64,000 bases of DNA from Marinomonas sp. IMCC 4694 (GCF_008122525.1 NZ_VSRV01000001.1:3038001-3102000); one strand, 5' to 3'. Counted from the stretch's first letter, positions 1-8,866 are shown. Notes: generated by a model not told the origin, from the letters alone. Numbers and translations: made by a program.

Positions 1-170
1 CATTACCATTCTCTTTATAAAAAGCGTCTACAGTGAATACTATGACACTTAAGATGATGTTTCTAACAATTACTTTATTTAGTTTCTGGCAATTCACAAG
101 AGTGATAATCGCACAAACCAATCTCGGCAAAATAATAGCACAAGTTATTAATCCCCCCAAAACAACACGC

Positions 171-1355
171 TTAAACAAAAGACAACAACGCTTGAGTGAC
201 GCGCTCTTCATCATAACGGTCTTTCTTTTCGCCAATCAAAGGCGTTTTGATGATTTCAACGCGTAAATACAGCAACAATTCGCTGTCTATTTCGCCATAG
301 TCATACTCATCGTCTAATAATACATAATTGAGTGCGGTATAACGTCCCTTTCCTTTTGCGTCGGCTGTCACCATCAACACTAAGCGCGCTATTCTTTCCA
401 TCAACGACAAGCCCTGTTGCTCTGGATCAGTCCCTAAGTTCGGCAAATAGACTTTAGGATTAGGATTATTACAGATGGCTCGACCCACGCCTTCTGGCAA
501 TAAGTTAGCGAGTAGACTGCTGTAAAAGCTGCCCGGCGGATAACAAATCAAATCGGCGTTTTCGATGGCCTCTTTTCGATCATCGGCAATATGCTGGTTT
601 GTTGGATTAACTTCTCGTAACCCTTGATTCAACCACATACGCTTAATTGGGCTCGACAACACATCAACCTCTTTTCCGGTAATCTGGTGCTGGCCTAGTA
701 CGACTTCACCATTATTCAGCTCAACACCCAGATGCAGACTGGCATCTAGGGTGGTTTTCACCTCACCGAGGGTTTTTACAAGTCGTGAAAACAGAAACAC
801 AATAGGATCAAGTTGCTGCTGGTTATTCAAATACCCGCCAGCCATGATCAAATTACCGATGCTGGCACCCCGCAAATCAAAATCGTCTTGAATATGAGAT
901 TGCATAACTGCCAACTGCGTTTGGATCAAGGATTTCATCGGGTTCGGGATATTTTCAATCAATGGGTGATCCCCCGTCACCAGCTGCTGTAGCTGGCCTT
1001 TAAGAACTTGCGAGACAGCATCTTGTGCTAACCGATGGGTAAATAACTCATACACTTGTGGTTGCCCCATGACGGTTTCATCAGCCAAAGCCATTAAACG
1101 GCTACGCAAATCCCCTACGGCTGGCATATCGAATTCGGCTCGCAGTCGCGCTGAACTGCCGCCAGAATCAAAGGGGGTAACAAGATGTACAGAATGATGG
1201 GAGTACTGCTTAAATATACGACTGATTTTATTGAGCGCTGACCCACCACTAAAAAACAGCACTTTGGGGCCTTGCTCTGGCAAACTTTGATAACGATGAA
1301 CTCGCACAAGATCTGGCATAATCATACGACGCCAAATACACAAAGAAGCGGTCAT
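171..1355 (-). CDS. CofD-like protein, GAK-system type
   Basis: About 394 residues. The N-terminal part carries a glycine-rich nucleotide/phosphate loop (FFSGGSALNKISR) and the VTPFDSGGSSARLR stretch typical of the CofD/YvcK fold, the 2-phospho-L-lactate transferase superfamily. Wording and length fit the CofD-related branch described with the GAK gene system rather than YvcK or true F420 CofD. I see none of the partner genes (ATP-grasp and others) nearby, so its substrate is unknown. I prefer the ATG at 1355 because a GAGG lies six bases before it; an ATG at 1361 has no spacing for that site. Family fairly sure, role unknown. Confidence 0.6.
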   Translation of the reverse strand: MTASLCIWRRMIMPDLVRVHRYQSLPEQGPKVLFFSGGSALNKISRIFKQYSHHSVHLVTPFDSGGSSARLRAEFDMPAVGDLRSRLMALADETVMGQPQVYELFTHRLAQDAVSQVLKGQLQQLVTGDHPLIENIPNPMKSLIQTQLAVMQSHIQDDFDLRGASIGNLIMAGGYLNNQQQLDPIVFLFSRLVKTLGEVKTTLDASLHLGVELNNGEVVLGQHQITGKEVDVLSSPIKRMWLNQGLREVNPTNQHIADDRKEAIENADLICYPPGSFYSSLLANLLPEGVGRAICNNPNPKVYLPNLGTDPEQQGLSLMERIARLVLMVTADAKGKGRYTALNYVLLDDEYDYGEIDSELLLYLRVEIIKTPLIGEKKDRYDEERVTQALLSFV

Positions 1356-1482
1356 ACTCATCCTCGCTGTTAATTAAGTACAATAGTTGTCTGCATTCTA
1401 AGCAAAAGCGCGCTGAGATAACACCTGTCGTACCAGCTCGGCGAAACCTAAACCGCCCGGCTGAGTGGTTTGGTAGTTGGGT

Positions 1483-1944
1483 CTATGGCGCATCATTCAA
1501 GGCCGCCAAGCAGGCGTCTTTTTCTTCATTAGCGGCGGGCTTAACGTCTTGTGCGTAGTCGATCACCACATCGGTTAAGCGGTAAGACTGGTCACGAGCC
1601 AAGCGCAAACGCGGTGAGCGCAAACGCGGTGAGCGCCAAAGCAGAAATACCAGCAGTCGACATGATCGTCCTAACAACACATTTATGGCGACCTGCTCAG
1701 CGATCTTGACTTTGGCGTCGCTGTTCAAAAATTGTCGATGATCAAACGGCACAATTTCCGTGCTCGACACCGGCGCTATACCGCCATGAGTCCGGCGAAT
1801 CAAATGCTGTTCGGCCAGCAAGTTCACGTCTTTACGAACCGTTTGCGACGACACGCCAAAGCGTGCCACCATGTCTTCCACCAGCAAGGCGTCTTCTTGT
1901 TGCACCCAGTTTAAAATCTGATTTTGCCGCTCGCTTAATCCCAC
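1483..1944 (-). pseudogene. DeoR/GlpR-type repressor, truncated and joined to a HAD-phosphatase-like relic
   Basis: Residues 1-75 are a clean DeoR-family winged helix (ERQNQILNWV, SSQTVRKDVNLL, RRTHGGI). After about residue 90 the sugar-phosphate sensor domain is missing. Instead there is basic low-complexity sequence encoded by a tandem 15-bp duplication, then a tail (DQSYRLTDVVID) that resembles HAD-IIB phosphatases. Further HAD-like coding follows out of frame to about 1395. DeoR proteins are normally about 250 residues. The remains lie next to ugpQ, so this was probably a GlpR-like regulator of glycerophosphate genes. Deletion is the simplest explanation. Confidence 0.6.
1603..1632. repeat. 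Two tandem copies of a 15-bp unit
   Basis: The unit GCGCAAACGCGGTGA occurs twice head to tail at 1603-1617 and 1618-1632, inside the broken DeoR/HAD reading frame. It keeps the frame and encodes the repeated RSPRL stretch. It looks like a local slippage duplication in decaying DNA. Confidence 0.85.
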
Positions 1945-1953
1945 ACATCGTCC

Positions 1954-2703
1954 TTACTGTTGATTCGACAAAAAAGCAAAACGCGTCGGATCGTCGGTAA
2001 TCACCGCGTCCATGCCCCATGCCCAATAAACCGCCACGGCGTCTGGGTCGTTGGCGGTATAACACAACAACTTATAGCCAGCGGCTTTTATGGCTTGCGC
2101 CTGCTCTTGAGTCAAATTCAGATAATCGCAATTCAAGCTGTAGGCCTTGATGCTGGCCAGCTGTTCTGCCCAATCTTCCGGGATCACTTCGTATAAGGGC
2201 GCCAAGTGACGCTGATCGCCAATGTCATAACACAGCTGCAAGGCTGCAAGATTGAAGCTGGAAATCATCAGCTTATCGTTGTCTTGCCAATGGTCGCGTA
2301 ACATCGCCATGACCGCAGGCACTATGGTATCCACGTCGGCGGTATCGTGTTTGATTTCTAAATTCAGCCCCAAACCCAGCGATTGAATGCACTCAATCGC
2401 TTCTAATAGCGTGGGCACTTTTTCACCGACAAAGTCTTGTGAAAACCAACCGCCCGCATCCAACGCAGCCACATCGGTGGGTCGTGCTTCTCGGGTCACC
2501 CCAGAGCCATTGGTGCAGCGGTCTAGCTGGTCGTCATGAAAAATCACCAAGCCGCCTTCGGCGATTAAATACACATCAATTTCCACCCAGGTCGCGCCAG
2601 CACTGGCGGCCGCACGAATCGACGCCAAGGTGTTTTCTGGCGCCAATAACGCCGCACCACGGTGACCCATTACTTTTGTGTTTAATTCCATCTTTTTTCT
2701 CAC
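1954..2703 (-). CDS. ugpQ: Glycerophosphodiester phosphodiesterase
   Basis: 249 residues of the GDPD family, a TIM barrel that hydrolyses glycerophosphodiesters to glycerol-3-phosphate and an alcohol. The catalytic HRG (GHRGAALLAPENTL, near residue 13), the metal-binding EID (VEIDVYL) and the FHDD motif are all present, as is the LEIKHD strand. There is no signal peptide, so it acts in the cytoplasm like UgpQ. In related bacteria it follows ugpBAEC; here only scraps of that transporter remain upstream, so the enzyme may now work without its dedicated importer. The start could also be the second Met (MELNTKVMGHRG). Confidence 0.88.
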   Translation of the reverse strand: MRKKMELNTKVMGHRGAALLAPENTLASIRAAASAGATWVEIDVYLIAEGGLVIFHDDQLDRCTNGSGVTREARPTDVAALDAGGWFSQDFVGEKVPTLLEAIECIQSLGLGLNLEIKHDTADVDTIVPAVMAMLRDHWQDNDKLMISSFNLAALQLCYDIGDQRHLAPLYEVIPEDWAEQLASIKAYSLNCDYLNLTQEQAQAIKAAGYKLLCYTANDPDAVAVYWAWGMDAVITDDPTRFAFLSNQQ

Positions 2704-2729
2704 TCGGTTTGCCGCTGTTCAATTCACAG

Positions 2730-2868
2730 TCATAATCGTTGCTGAGCATTGACATCAAAAAGATGCCAATGCTGTTTGGGCGCACCCAGCCACATCTTCT
2801 GTAGCGGCAAACCCTGAACTGACGATAGACAAGCCAACGACAACCGACGCTAATTTCAAATTATGCAT
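2730..2868 (-). pseudogene. Relic of the ugp operon: UgpB signal peptide joined to UgpC tail
   Basis: On the minus strand an ATG at 2868, preceded by GAGGAAC, opens a signal peptide (LKLASVVVGLSIVSSGFAA) like that of UgpB-type binding proteins. After about 25 codons the sequence changes. In another frame it reads WLGAPKQHWHLFDVNAQQRL followed by TGA at 2730-2732, which is the characteristic C terminus of a MalK/UgpC-type ABC ATPase. The intervening ugpB, ugpA, ugpE and most of ugpC are gone, as after one deletion of several kilobases. The signal-peptide frame ends at 2755. Confidence 0.65.
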
Positions 2869-3087
2869 TTTCGTGTTCCTCACAATGAGTTTTTGTTAGA
2901 AAAGAAAGAACGAATATAGAAAGAAAATATTTCAATTTGACAATAGTAAGGCTTCATTTGAAATACAATAACGACTCAAATGAAACCTTACTGTAGATGA
3001 TCAGAAAACACTCGGTGAATAAAAAACCATTGGCATGCAAAAAAAAGCCAATACACAACACTGACAACGCGATTTAGTGCAAACGCA

Positions 3088-3513
3088 TCAGTCCAACCAT
3101 TTGGATAGAACAGCAATTAAAGTATTTTGAGAAATAGGTTTCGCCAAATAATCATTCATGCCCACAGCAAAACACTCGTCTATCTCTTCTTGTATGGCGC
3201 TGGCACTCAAGGCAATAATCGTAACATCCGATGCAGTTCGGCTATCTACAAATTGTCGGATCGCTTTTGTTGCGTCGTATCCATTCATTACCGGCATTTG
3301 GCAATCCATAAAAATCAGATCGAAATGCTGAGACCTAGCGTGCTCGACACCCTCCTGCCCATTTTCAGCCAACACCGCATCAATACCAAATAAGTTGAGC
3401 AAACCTCGCGTCACAATTTGATTCGTCAAATTGTCTTCAACAAGCAATACCTTGGCTGTAAAGCTTGGCCGATCATCAGGTAGCACCACCGTTTCTTTCG
3501 CTTCCACATCCAT
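3088..3513 (-). CDS. Receiver-domain protein, probably the C-terminal remnant of a hybrid histidine kinase
   Basis: About 141 residues from the Met in MDVEAKET. A short acidic leader precedes one complete REC domain: the acidic pair and VEDN loop (VLLVEDN), the phosphoacceptor Asp in FMDCQMPVMNG, the switch Ser/Thr (ALSAS) and Lys (YLAKPIS) are all present. Linker and domain look like the last domain of a hybrid sensor kinase, and there is no output domain. It could work alone like other single-domain receivers, but no kinase is adjacent. The annotated window shows no rest of the kinase. Confidence 0.65.
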   Translation of the reverse strand: MDVEAKETVVLPDDRPSFTAKVLLVEDNLTNQIVTRGLLNLFGIDAVLAENGQEGVEHARSQHFDLIFMDCQMPVMNGYDATKAIRQFVDSRTASDVTIIALSASAIQEEIDECFAVGMNDYLAKPISQNTLIAVLSKWLD

Positions 3514-3570
3514 CTTCCTATAAATACCTATGTCATTCCGACAAAAAACGCGTACAAAAATGACGAGCAC

Positions 3571-3840
3571 ACATCAAAAATCGACATCATTAGTCAGGCT
3601 ATAGAATCAATAATAGATCAGAAAAACGCAAGAAAAAAACAAAGTAAAATAAAAGACAAATGGATCAGTAACGTGATGAAGCGTATGAAATACCACTTAT
3701 TGTCGACTCAAAGGAAGATCATCGCGGCATTAGATGAAAAAGATAAGAAAAACCATTAACGAGTAAACATATCGCACTGTAAAGCCTGCCTTTTTTCGAA
3801 GCTTCGCCACAGATACAACCACAAGACAAAATTCAGGCAA
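3571..3840. other. Intergenic stretch without a recognised gene
   Basis: AT-rich DNA between the receiver gene and the tRNA terminator. A 27-codon plus-strand frame starting at 3675 (MKRMKYHLLSTQRK) ends before 3760, but it has no recognisable family or convincing ribosome site. I see nothing else. Confidence 0.5.
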
Positions 3841-3844
3841 AAAA

Positions 3845-3872
3845 AAACCTGCTAAATTAGCAGGCTTTCTTT
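3845..3872 (-). terminator. Rho-independent terminator after tRNA-Phe
   Basis: On the minus strand, a stem CCTGCTAA/TTAGCAGG with a very short loop is followed by a run of T residues (3841-3847 on the plus strand read as A). It lies just downstream of the tRNA and fits as its terminator. Confidence 0.8.
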
Positions 3873-3877
3873 AATTA

Positions 3878-3953
3878 TGGTGCCCAGAGACGGAATCGAA
3901 CCGCCGACACGAGGATTTTCAATCCTCTGCTCTACCGACTGAGCTATCTGGGC
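3878..3953 (-). tRNA. tRNA-Phe (anticodon GAA)
   Basis: A 76-base cloverleaf on the minus strand beginning GCCCAGATAGCTCAG, with anticodon GAA in the loop (GATTGAAAATC), a T arm containing GGTTCGATTCC and an encoded CCA end. The acceptor stem GCCCAGA/TCTGGGC pairs fully. Confidence 0.97.
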
Positions 3954-4072
3954 AAGTGGTGCGTATTATAGGGAAACCTTTTTTAACGTCAACCCTTTTT
4001 TTGAAAAAAAATTAAAAACTTAGTTTTTCCTATCTCTCTGGTATTATCCCTGTATATCAAGGAGATAAATCT

Positions 4073-4546
4073 ATGTTGCATATTGTACTTTACCAGCCAG
4101 AGATACCGCCGAATACAGGCAATGTTATCAGGCTCTGTGCCAATACCGGCTTTCACTTGCATTTAATCGAGCCGCTTGGTTTTGAATTAGAAGATAAAAA
4201 GCTTCGTCGTGCTGGGTTGGATTATCATGAGTTTACTCGACTAAAACGCTACCCAGACTTTCAAGCGTTTGTTGATCAAAACGAGATTGGCACGGTTTAC
4301 GCTCTAACAACAAAAGGCAGCCACACTCACAGTGAGGCACGCTTTGCTGAAAACGATGTGTTGGTGTTTGGACCTGAAACGCGCGGTTTACCCGCTGAGT
4401 TTATCGAGGCGCTCCCGCCTGCTCAGCGTTTACGCTTACCCATGCAAGCCAATTCGCGCAGCTTGAACCTTTCTAACACGGTGGCTGTTATGGTCTACGA
4501 ATCATGGCGACAGCTTGATTACGCCATGCCTGCTGGAACTGAGTAG
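4073..4546 (+). CDS. trmL: tRNA (cytidine/uridine-34 2'-O)-methyltransferase
   Basis: 157 residues, the usual length of TrmL (YibK), a small SPOUT methyltransferase that methylates the wobble base of tRNA-Leu. The N terminus has the EIPPNTGNVIRLCANTG motif, FGPETRGLP lies at residues 99-107, and the C-terminal knot has the LRLPM and NLSNTVAVMVYE segments that bind S-adenosylmethionine. A GGAG site (AAGGAGATAAAT) precedes the ATG. Its end overlaps the non-used 5' extension of the next gene. Assignment is secure. Confidence 0.95.
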   Translation: MLHIVLYQPEIPPNTGNVIRLCANTGFHLHLIEPLGFELEDKKLRRAGLDYHEFTRLKRYPDFQAFVDQNEIGTVYALTTKGSHTHSEARFAENDVLVFGPETRGLPAEFIEALPPAQRLRLPMQANSRSLNLSNTVAVMVYESWRQLDYAMPAGTE

Positions 4547-4559
4547 CCAAAGAGGCAGA

Positions 4560-5663
4560 ATGAATTCAATCGGATTGCTGTTAAAACGAAAAAAAAATCG
4601 CCTTCAATTTCGCAGAGAAGTGCATTTGCATGAAACAAGCGATTTAAAAAAACGCTTGGCTTTGTTTGCTGGAATCATTGGCCTACACAGTTTGGCTATG
4701 GTGTTTTTTGAGGATTTAAACTGGTGGCAGGCTTTTTGGCTCACCATGACATCCGCCAGTACCACAGGCTATGGTGATGTTTCTGCTGCCACGTTTTGGG
4801 GGCAGTTTTCCACCATAGTGCTAATTTATGGTATGGGCATCACTCTGTTGGCTCAAATTGCCAGCGATTACGTTGAAATTAGGCTATTGCGCAAAGACAT
4901 GCGCATTAAAGGCCGTATGAAGTGGGACAATATGCAAAATCACATACTTATCATCAACACCCCAATATACGACTCCGAGCGCTACCTTGGCATGCTGATC
5001 AGTCAAATTAGCCAAACACCTGAGCTAGTTGATACGCCTATTCAAATTCTAACGCTCGCCTTCCCTGACGGCTTACCACTGGAATTAAGGGCTCAGGGCG
5101 TCGTTCATCACACTGGAGACGCGCTGGAAGATGGCATGTTGGCGTCCGCAGGGGTACAAAAAGCCAAATACATCGTTGTATTGTGTGAAGATGCCCATAA
5201 TAGCCACTCAGATAGCGTCACATTTGACACCTTGCATCGCATACAAGCGTTGAACCCGACGGCGTTTATTATGGCCGAAGCCATTAATGACTCTAACCGA
5301 CCTAGATTCAAAGCCGCGGGAGCAAAGGCGGTGATCAGACCGGTACGTGCCTACCCAGAAATGTTAGTGCGCTCATTAATAGCCCCAGGGACAGAGCAAG
5401 TTTTAGAGGATTTATTTCGCCATCAAGGTGATCACACCATTCGTTTGGATGTGCACATAACTGGGGTAACTTGGGCTAATGTGGTCACAACCTTGATTCA
5501 AAAAGACATTGGTACGGCGCTGGGGTATGTACAACAAAACGGCGAAATTATCACTCACCCCCAGACGCATGCACTGATTGAGGCTCAAGGGTTGATTATT
5601 CTGATCAATGACGATCAGGACATTCCGTCATTAGAGGACATTGGCCAGTACTTTAATGTGTAG
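4560..5663 (+). CDS. Potassium channel with pore loop and TrkA-N-like cytosolic domain
   Basis: 367 residues from the ATG at 4560, which has AGAGGCAG upstream and starts 14 bases after trmL ends. There are two membrane helices (about 31-50 and 80-97) around a pore loop with selectivity filter TTGYGD at 68-73. A long cytosolic part follows, including a Rossmann-like RCK/TrkA-N region (ILIINTP, VVHHTGDALEDG, YIVVLCED). This is the Kch/MthK-type architecture for a gated K+ channel in the inner membrane. The glycine-rich nucleotide motif is weak (INTPIYDSERYLG), so ligand binding may differ. Confidence 0.85.
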   Translation: MNSIGLLLKRKKNRLQFRREVHLHETSDLKKRLALFAGIIGLHSLAMVFFEDLNWWQAFWLTMTSASTTGYGDVSAATFWGQFSTIVLIYGMGITLLAQIASDYVEIRLLRKDMRIKGRMKWDNMQNHILIINTPIYDSERYLGMLISQISQTPELVDTPIQILTLAFPDGLPLELRAQGVVHHTGDALEDGMLASAGVQKAKYIVVLCEDAHNSHSDSVTFDTLHRIQALNPTAFIMAEAINDSNRPRFKAAGAKAVIRPVRAYPEMLVRSLIAPGTEQVLEDLFRHQGDHTIRLDVHITGVTWANVVTTLIQKDIGTALGYVQQNGEIITHPQTHALIEAQGLIILINDDQDIPSLEDIGQYFNV

Positions 5664-5735
5664 TGGCCATTCAGAAGACAGCGTTATAAGGCGCAGTAAA
5701 AAAACCATTAACCAATCACTAGGTGATAGAAAAGA

Positions 5736-5987
5736 CTAGAGTTGACCAGTCAATGTTAAGTATTTTTCCATTAACTGCTCTTCGGTTTCTTTGCGATTAG
5801 GGTCTAGAGGTATGCAATCAACAGGGCATACTTGCTGGCATTGTGGTTCATCAAAATGCCCGACGCACTCGGTGCATTTTGAAGGTTCAATCACATAGAT
5901 TTCGTCGCCCTGAGAAATCGCCTCATTTGGGCATTCTGGCTCACAAACATCACAATTGATGCATTCATCGGTAATAATAAGAGACAT
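5736..5987 (-). CDS. Ferredoxin with two [4Fe-4S] clusters, YfhL type
   Basis: 83 residues. The first cluster motif is CINCDVCEPECP; the second is the extended CTECVGHFDEPQCQQVCPVDC with an insertion between the second and third Cys. This insertion and the acidic tail are typical of the YfhL/Fdx family that neighbours coaD in gammaproteobacteria. It is a low-potential cytosolic electron carrier whose partner is not shown by context. GGAG lies upstream of the ATG (TTAGGAGAGCAGA). Confidence 0.92.
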   Translation of the reverse strand: MSLIITDECINCDVCEPECPNEAISQGDEIYVIEPSKCTECVGHFDEPQCQQVCPVDCIPLDPNRKETEEQLMEKYLTLTGQL

Positions 5988-6051
5988 TCTGCTCTCCTAA
6001 AACCCGCCCTTTTGTCTACCAAGACACTAAAAAGCGGAGGGCTTAAAAACA

Positions 6052-6537
6052 TTAAATCGTTTGGTAATGCTCTTGCAATACGTGCTTCACTTCTGGGCTC
6101 ACAAACTGTCCAAAATCCCCATTCAAAGACGCAATTTCTCGCACTAAGGTAGACGAAATATAAGAATGCTTTTCTGATGGCGTTAGGAAAATACTCTCCA
6201 CGTCTGGCGCAATGGCACGATTCATATTGGCTAACTGAAATTCGTATTCAAAATCAGACACTGCACGCAAACCACGGATCACCACTTGGCCATTCACTGA
6301 GCGAGTAAACTCCGTTAACAGATTATCAAAGCCCACTATTTCTATATTCGGCAAATGCCCCAATACAGTTTTGGCTAAAGAAATGCGCATCTCATGCGAC
6401 AACGCAGGGCGTTTTTTCGGACTCGCCGCTACGGCAACAATCACTTTGTCAAACAGCTTTGATGCGCGTTCAACCAAATCCGTGTGGCCGTTTGTAATAG
6501 GGTCAAATGTCCCCGGATAAACCGCAATCGTACTCAT
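6052..6537 (-). CDS. coaD: Phosphopantetheine adenylyltransferase
   Basis: 161 residues from the Met of MSTIAVYPGTFDPITNGH. It makes dephospho-CoA from 4'-phosphopantetheine and ATP, the fourth step of CoA synthesis. The nucleotidyltransferase HxGH motif appears as TNGH, RGLRAVSDFEYE forms the substrate pocket, and EKHSYISSTLVRE is the ISST-type C-terminal motif. An alternative start three codons upstream (MKAM) has poorer spacing to any ribosome site. It sits beside the ferredoxin gene, the usual arrangement. Confidence 0.95.
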   Translation of the reverse strand: MSTIAVYPGTFDPITNGHTDLVERASKLFDKVIVAVAASPKKRPALSHEMRISLAKTVLGHLPNIEIVGFDNLLTEFTRSVNGQVVIRGLRAVSDFEYEFQLANMNRAIAPDVESIFLTPSEKHSYISSTLVREIASLNGDFGQFVSPEVKHVLQEHYQTI

Positions 6538-6709
6538 AGCTTTCATCCAAAAAATTAAAAAAGGGAGAACGAGTCAGAAGGCTAACAACCCGATGTGTCG
6601 GCTTTTATCCTCGCTTAGGGGTCGCATCATATAGGAATACGCCCTCGTTCTCAATTCACCGAGTCACAACGAGCATTGTCTGAATGTAAACCCAAAAAAA
6701 TACACGCTA

Positions 6710-7252
6710 TTAAATGCTATACGGTGCCAGTATTTGCTTTAAAAACGATATCGTTAAAAAGATAAAAATAGGCGATAAATCCAGGCCCCCTAAGGTCGGA
6801 ATCACTCGCTGACAAGTCCGGTACAGCGGCGCTGTAATCTGCCCCACTAACATGGCCCCAGGATGATTCGCCCCAGGGGCCACCCAGCTCAAAATCACCG
6901 AGATCAGCATCGCCCAGAAGTAGAGGTCCAGCAAATGATAAAGCGTGCCAGCCACGGTATAAATCGCATAAAAACTCAGCGGTGCCGTCGCGCCTTTAAT
7001 GGACACCACCAAAAAGATGGTCAAACATTGTACAGCAAACGCCAACACAAGCGAGGCAGTGTCTAAGCGACCCACCGCAGGGATCACTTTTCGTAAGGGC
7101 AACACAAAAACGCTGGTGGCTTTTACCACGCCTTGGCTAATGGGATTATAAAAATCCGCACGCGTCAGCTGAAGCACCAAACGCAGCAACACGACAAATA
7201 AATAAAGGTTGAAAATCACCTTTATTAGCATGACAAATGGATCAGAATTCAT
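6710..7252 (-). CDS. yggT: YggT-family membrane protein
   Basis: 180 residues with two YGGT repeats, each with two hydrophobic helices: residues 5-30 plus 60-85, and 95-120 plus 150-175. The conserved motifs LRLVLQ..ADFYNP and VLSWVAPGANHP are present. It is an inner-membrane protein of unclear function linked genetically to cell-shape and osmotic phenotypes in other bacteria. It follows proC by 22 bases in the yggS-proC-yggT operon, which is conserved across gammaproteobacteria. Confidence 0.9.
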   Translation of the reverse strand: MNSDPFVMLIKVIFNLYLFVVLLRLVLQLTRADFYNPISQGVVKATSVFVLPLRKVIPAVGRLDTASLVLAFAVQCLTIFLVVSIKGATAPLSFYAIYTVAGTLYHLLDLYFWAMLISVILSWVAPGANHPGAMLVGQITAPLYRTCQRVIPTLGGLDLSPIFIFLTISFLKQILAPYSI

Positions 7253-7274
7253 AGTAAACAGCCCTTAGTTAAAC

Positions 7275-8096
7275 TTACTTCGCTGAAAAGTCTTGTGACA
7301 TTTCTTTTGAACGATTGACGCATGCCATCATGGCATCAGCCACCATTTTATCTATATTAGCCGCTTCAAAAGACAACAAGGCTTGCTCTGTCGTTCCATT
7401 GGGCGAGGTGATATTTTTTCGTAACTGCTCGATGGGATCATTCAGCTCAGTCACCATTCGAGCCGCGCCCAACATGGTATAAGTGGCGAGTTTTCGACTG
7501 GTTTCGTCATCCAATCCCTGAGTTTGTCCATGTTTAATCATCGCCTCTAAGAATCGAAAAAAATACGCCGGTGCACTCCCTGACAAGCTGGTTACCGTGT
7601 GCATATGGGCTTCGTCTTCGACCCAAACAAAGTCGCCTATGCCCGCAAACAATTCACTGACCCATGTTTTTTGTGCGGCATCAATATGAGCGTTAGCGAT
7701 CAGCCCCGTCATACCGGCACCTAACTGCGATGGCGTATTGGGCATGCTTCGTACCACGGCAACGGGTTTATTCAACCAATGCGCTAACGATCCTAATTCG
7801 ATTCCCGCTGCGACCGAAATAAACAATTGGTCATCACGAACCTGTGGCGAAAATGCCTCAATCACGGCTTGCATCTGAGCGGGTTTTACACACAAAACAA
7901 CCACTTGCGCCTGACGCACAGCCTCGTTATTGTCCGCTAGCATTGTCATGCCATAGTGGTTTTGATAGTCGTCTCGCTTCTCTGCCGTACGCGAGGTGCC
8001 GATGATATTCTCTGCCGGATAACCGTTCGATAACAGGCCGCTAAAAATGGCTCTCGCCATGTTTCCCACGCCGATAAAGGCAATAATTGGTGTCAT
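7275..8096 (-). CDS. proC: Pyrroline-5-carboxylate reductase
   Basis: 273 residues from the Met of MTPIIAFIGVGNMARA. It reduces pyrroline-5-carboxylate to proline with NAD(P)H. The N-terminal Rossmann motif is GVGNMARA (residues 8-15), VVLCVKPAQM is the following strand, and the C-terminal dimer domain has the signature SGSAPAYFFRFLEA with GLDDETSRKLA. An upstream in-frame start at 8144 would overlap yggS and lacks family similarity. It lies 47 bases after yggS. Confidence 0.95.
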   Translation of the reverse strand: MTPIIAFIGVGNMARAIFSGLLSNGYPAENIIGTSRTAEKRDDYQNHYGMTMLADNNEAVRQAQVVVLCVKPAQMQAVIEAFSPQVRDDQLFISVAAGIELGSLAHWLNKPVAVVRSMPNTPSQLGAGMTGLIANAHIDAAQKTWVSELFAGIGDFVWVEDEAHMHTVTSLSGSAPAYFFRFLEAMIKHGQTQGLDDETSRKLATYTMLGAARMVTELNDPIEQLRKNITSPNGTTEQALLSFEAANIDKMVADAMMACVNRSKEMSQDFSAK

Positions 8097-8143
8097 TTTA
8101 TGTCCTAATGATGGAGTTCTTTGGGTGCAATCTATTACGCCCA

Positions 8144-8866
8144 TTACTGTGAGTAGTCGCGCGCACCAAAAAGAGCCGTTCCCACACGAACCATGGTGCT
8201 GCCTGAGGCAATGGCGGCCGGCAAATCGCCAGACATGCCAATCGATAAGGTATCTATCATGCTATCGGATTGAGATAATTCAACAAAGGCATGCATTAAT
8301 GGCTGATAAACAACACATTGCGCATCAAAACTGTCCTGAGGCGCAGGTATCGCCATCAAACCTCTGAGTTGCAGATTAGGCAAGGCGTCAATCAACGCGA
8401 CCATTGACGCCAACTCAGACAACGCCACGCCAGCTTTCGTCGCTTCGCCACTGATATTGACCTGAATACATACATTAATGGGCGCTAGCCCTTTAGGGCG
8501 TTGCTCACTCAATCGACGTGCAATTTTCTCACGATCAATCGAATGCACCCAATCCATGCTTTCTGCAATTAGGCGAGACTTGTTCGACTGGATGGGACCG
8601 ATAAAATGCCACTCAATGTCGGCTAAATGCGACAGTGCCTGAGATTTTTCCACCGCTTCCTGAACGTAGTTTTCACCAAAAGCTCGGTGTCCCGCTTGAT
8701 ACGCGGCCACCAGCGCTGAAAGCGGCTTGGTTTTGCTCACGGCCAGCAAACGGACGCAGCCCGCTTCTCGGTGGTGCTCTTGTTCGAGCTGACCAATTTG
8801 CCGTAAAACCAAGGCTAAATTTTCTTTAATGTCTTGTGCTTCGCTTTGTTCAACGTCAGCCAACAT
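8144..8866 (-). CDS. yggS: Pyridoxal-phosphate homeostasis protein, YggS/PLPBP family
   Basis: About 240 residues from the Met of MLADVEQ, chosen because AAGGAG lies eleven bases upstream and family members start near here; the open frame reaches 8944. The PLP-binding Lys is in LLAVSKTKP, followed by FGENYVQEAVEK, WHFIGPIQSNK and the phosphate-binding LSIGMSGDLPAAIASGSTMVRVGTALFG. The protein holds PLP but has no enzymatic activity; it balances the vitamin B6 pool. First gene of yggS-proC-yggT. Confidence 0.92.
   Translation of the reverse strand: MLADVEQSEAQDIKENLALVLRQIGQLEQEHHREAGCVRLLAVSKTKPLSALVAAYQAGHRAFGENYVQEAVEKSQALSHLADIEWHFIGPIQSNKSRLIAESMDWVHSIDREKIARRLSEQRPKGLAPINVCIQVNISGEATKAGVALSELASMVALIDALPNLQLRGLMAIPAPQDSFDAQCVVYQPLMHAFVELSQSDSMIDTLSIGMSGDLPAAIASGSTMVRVGTALFGARDYSQ

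Noticed and set aside
33..266. 77-residue plus-strand frame at the left edge
   Set aside because: It overlaps the 3' part of the CofD-like gene on the other strand, has no family similarity and no clear ribosome site.
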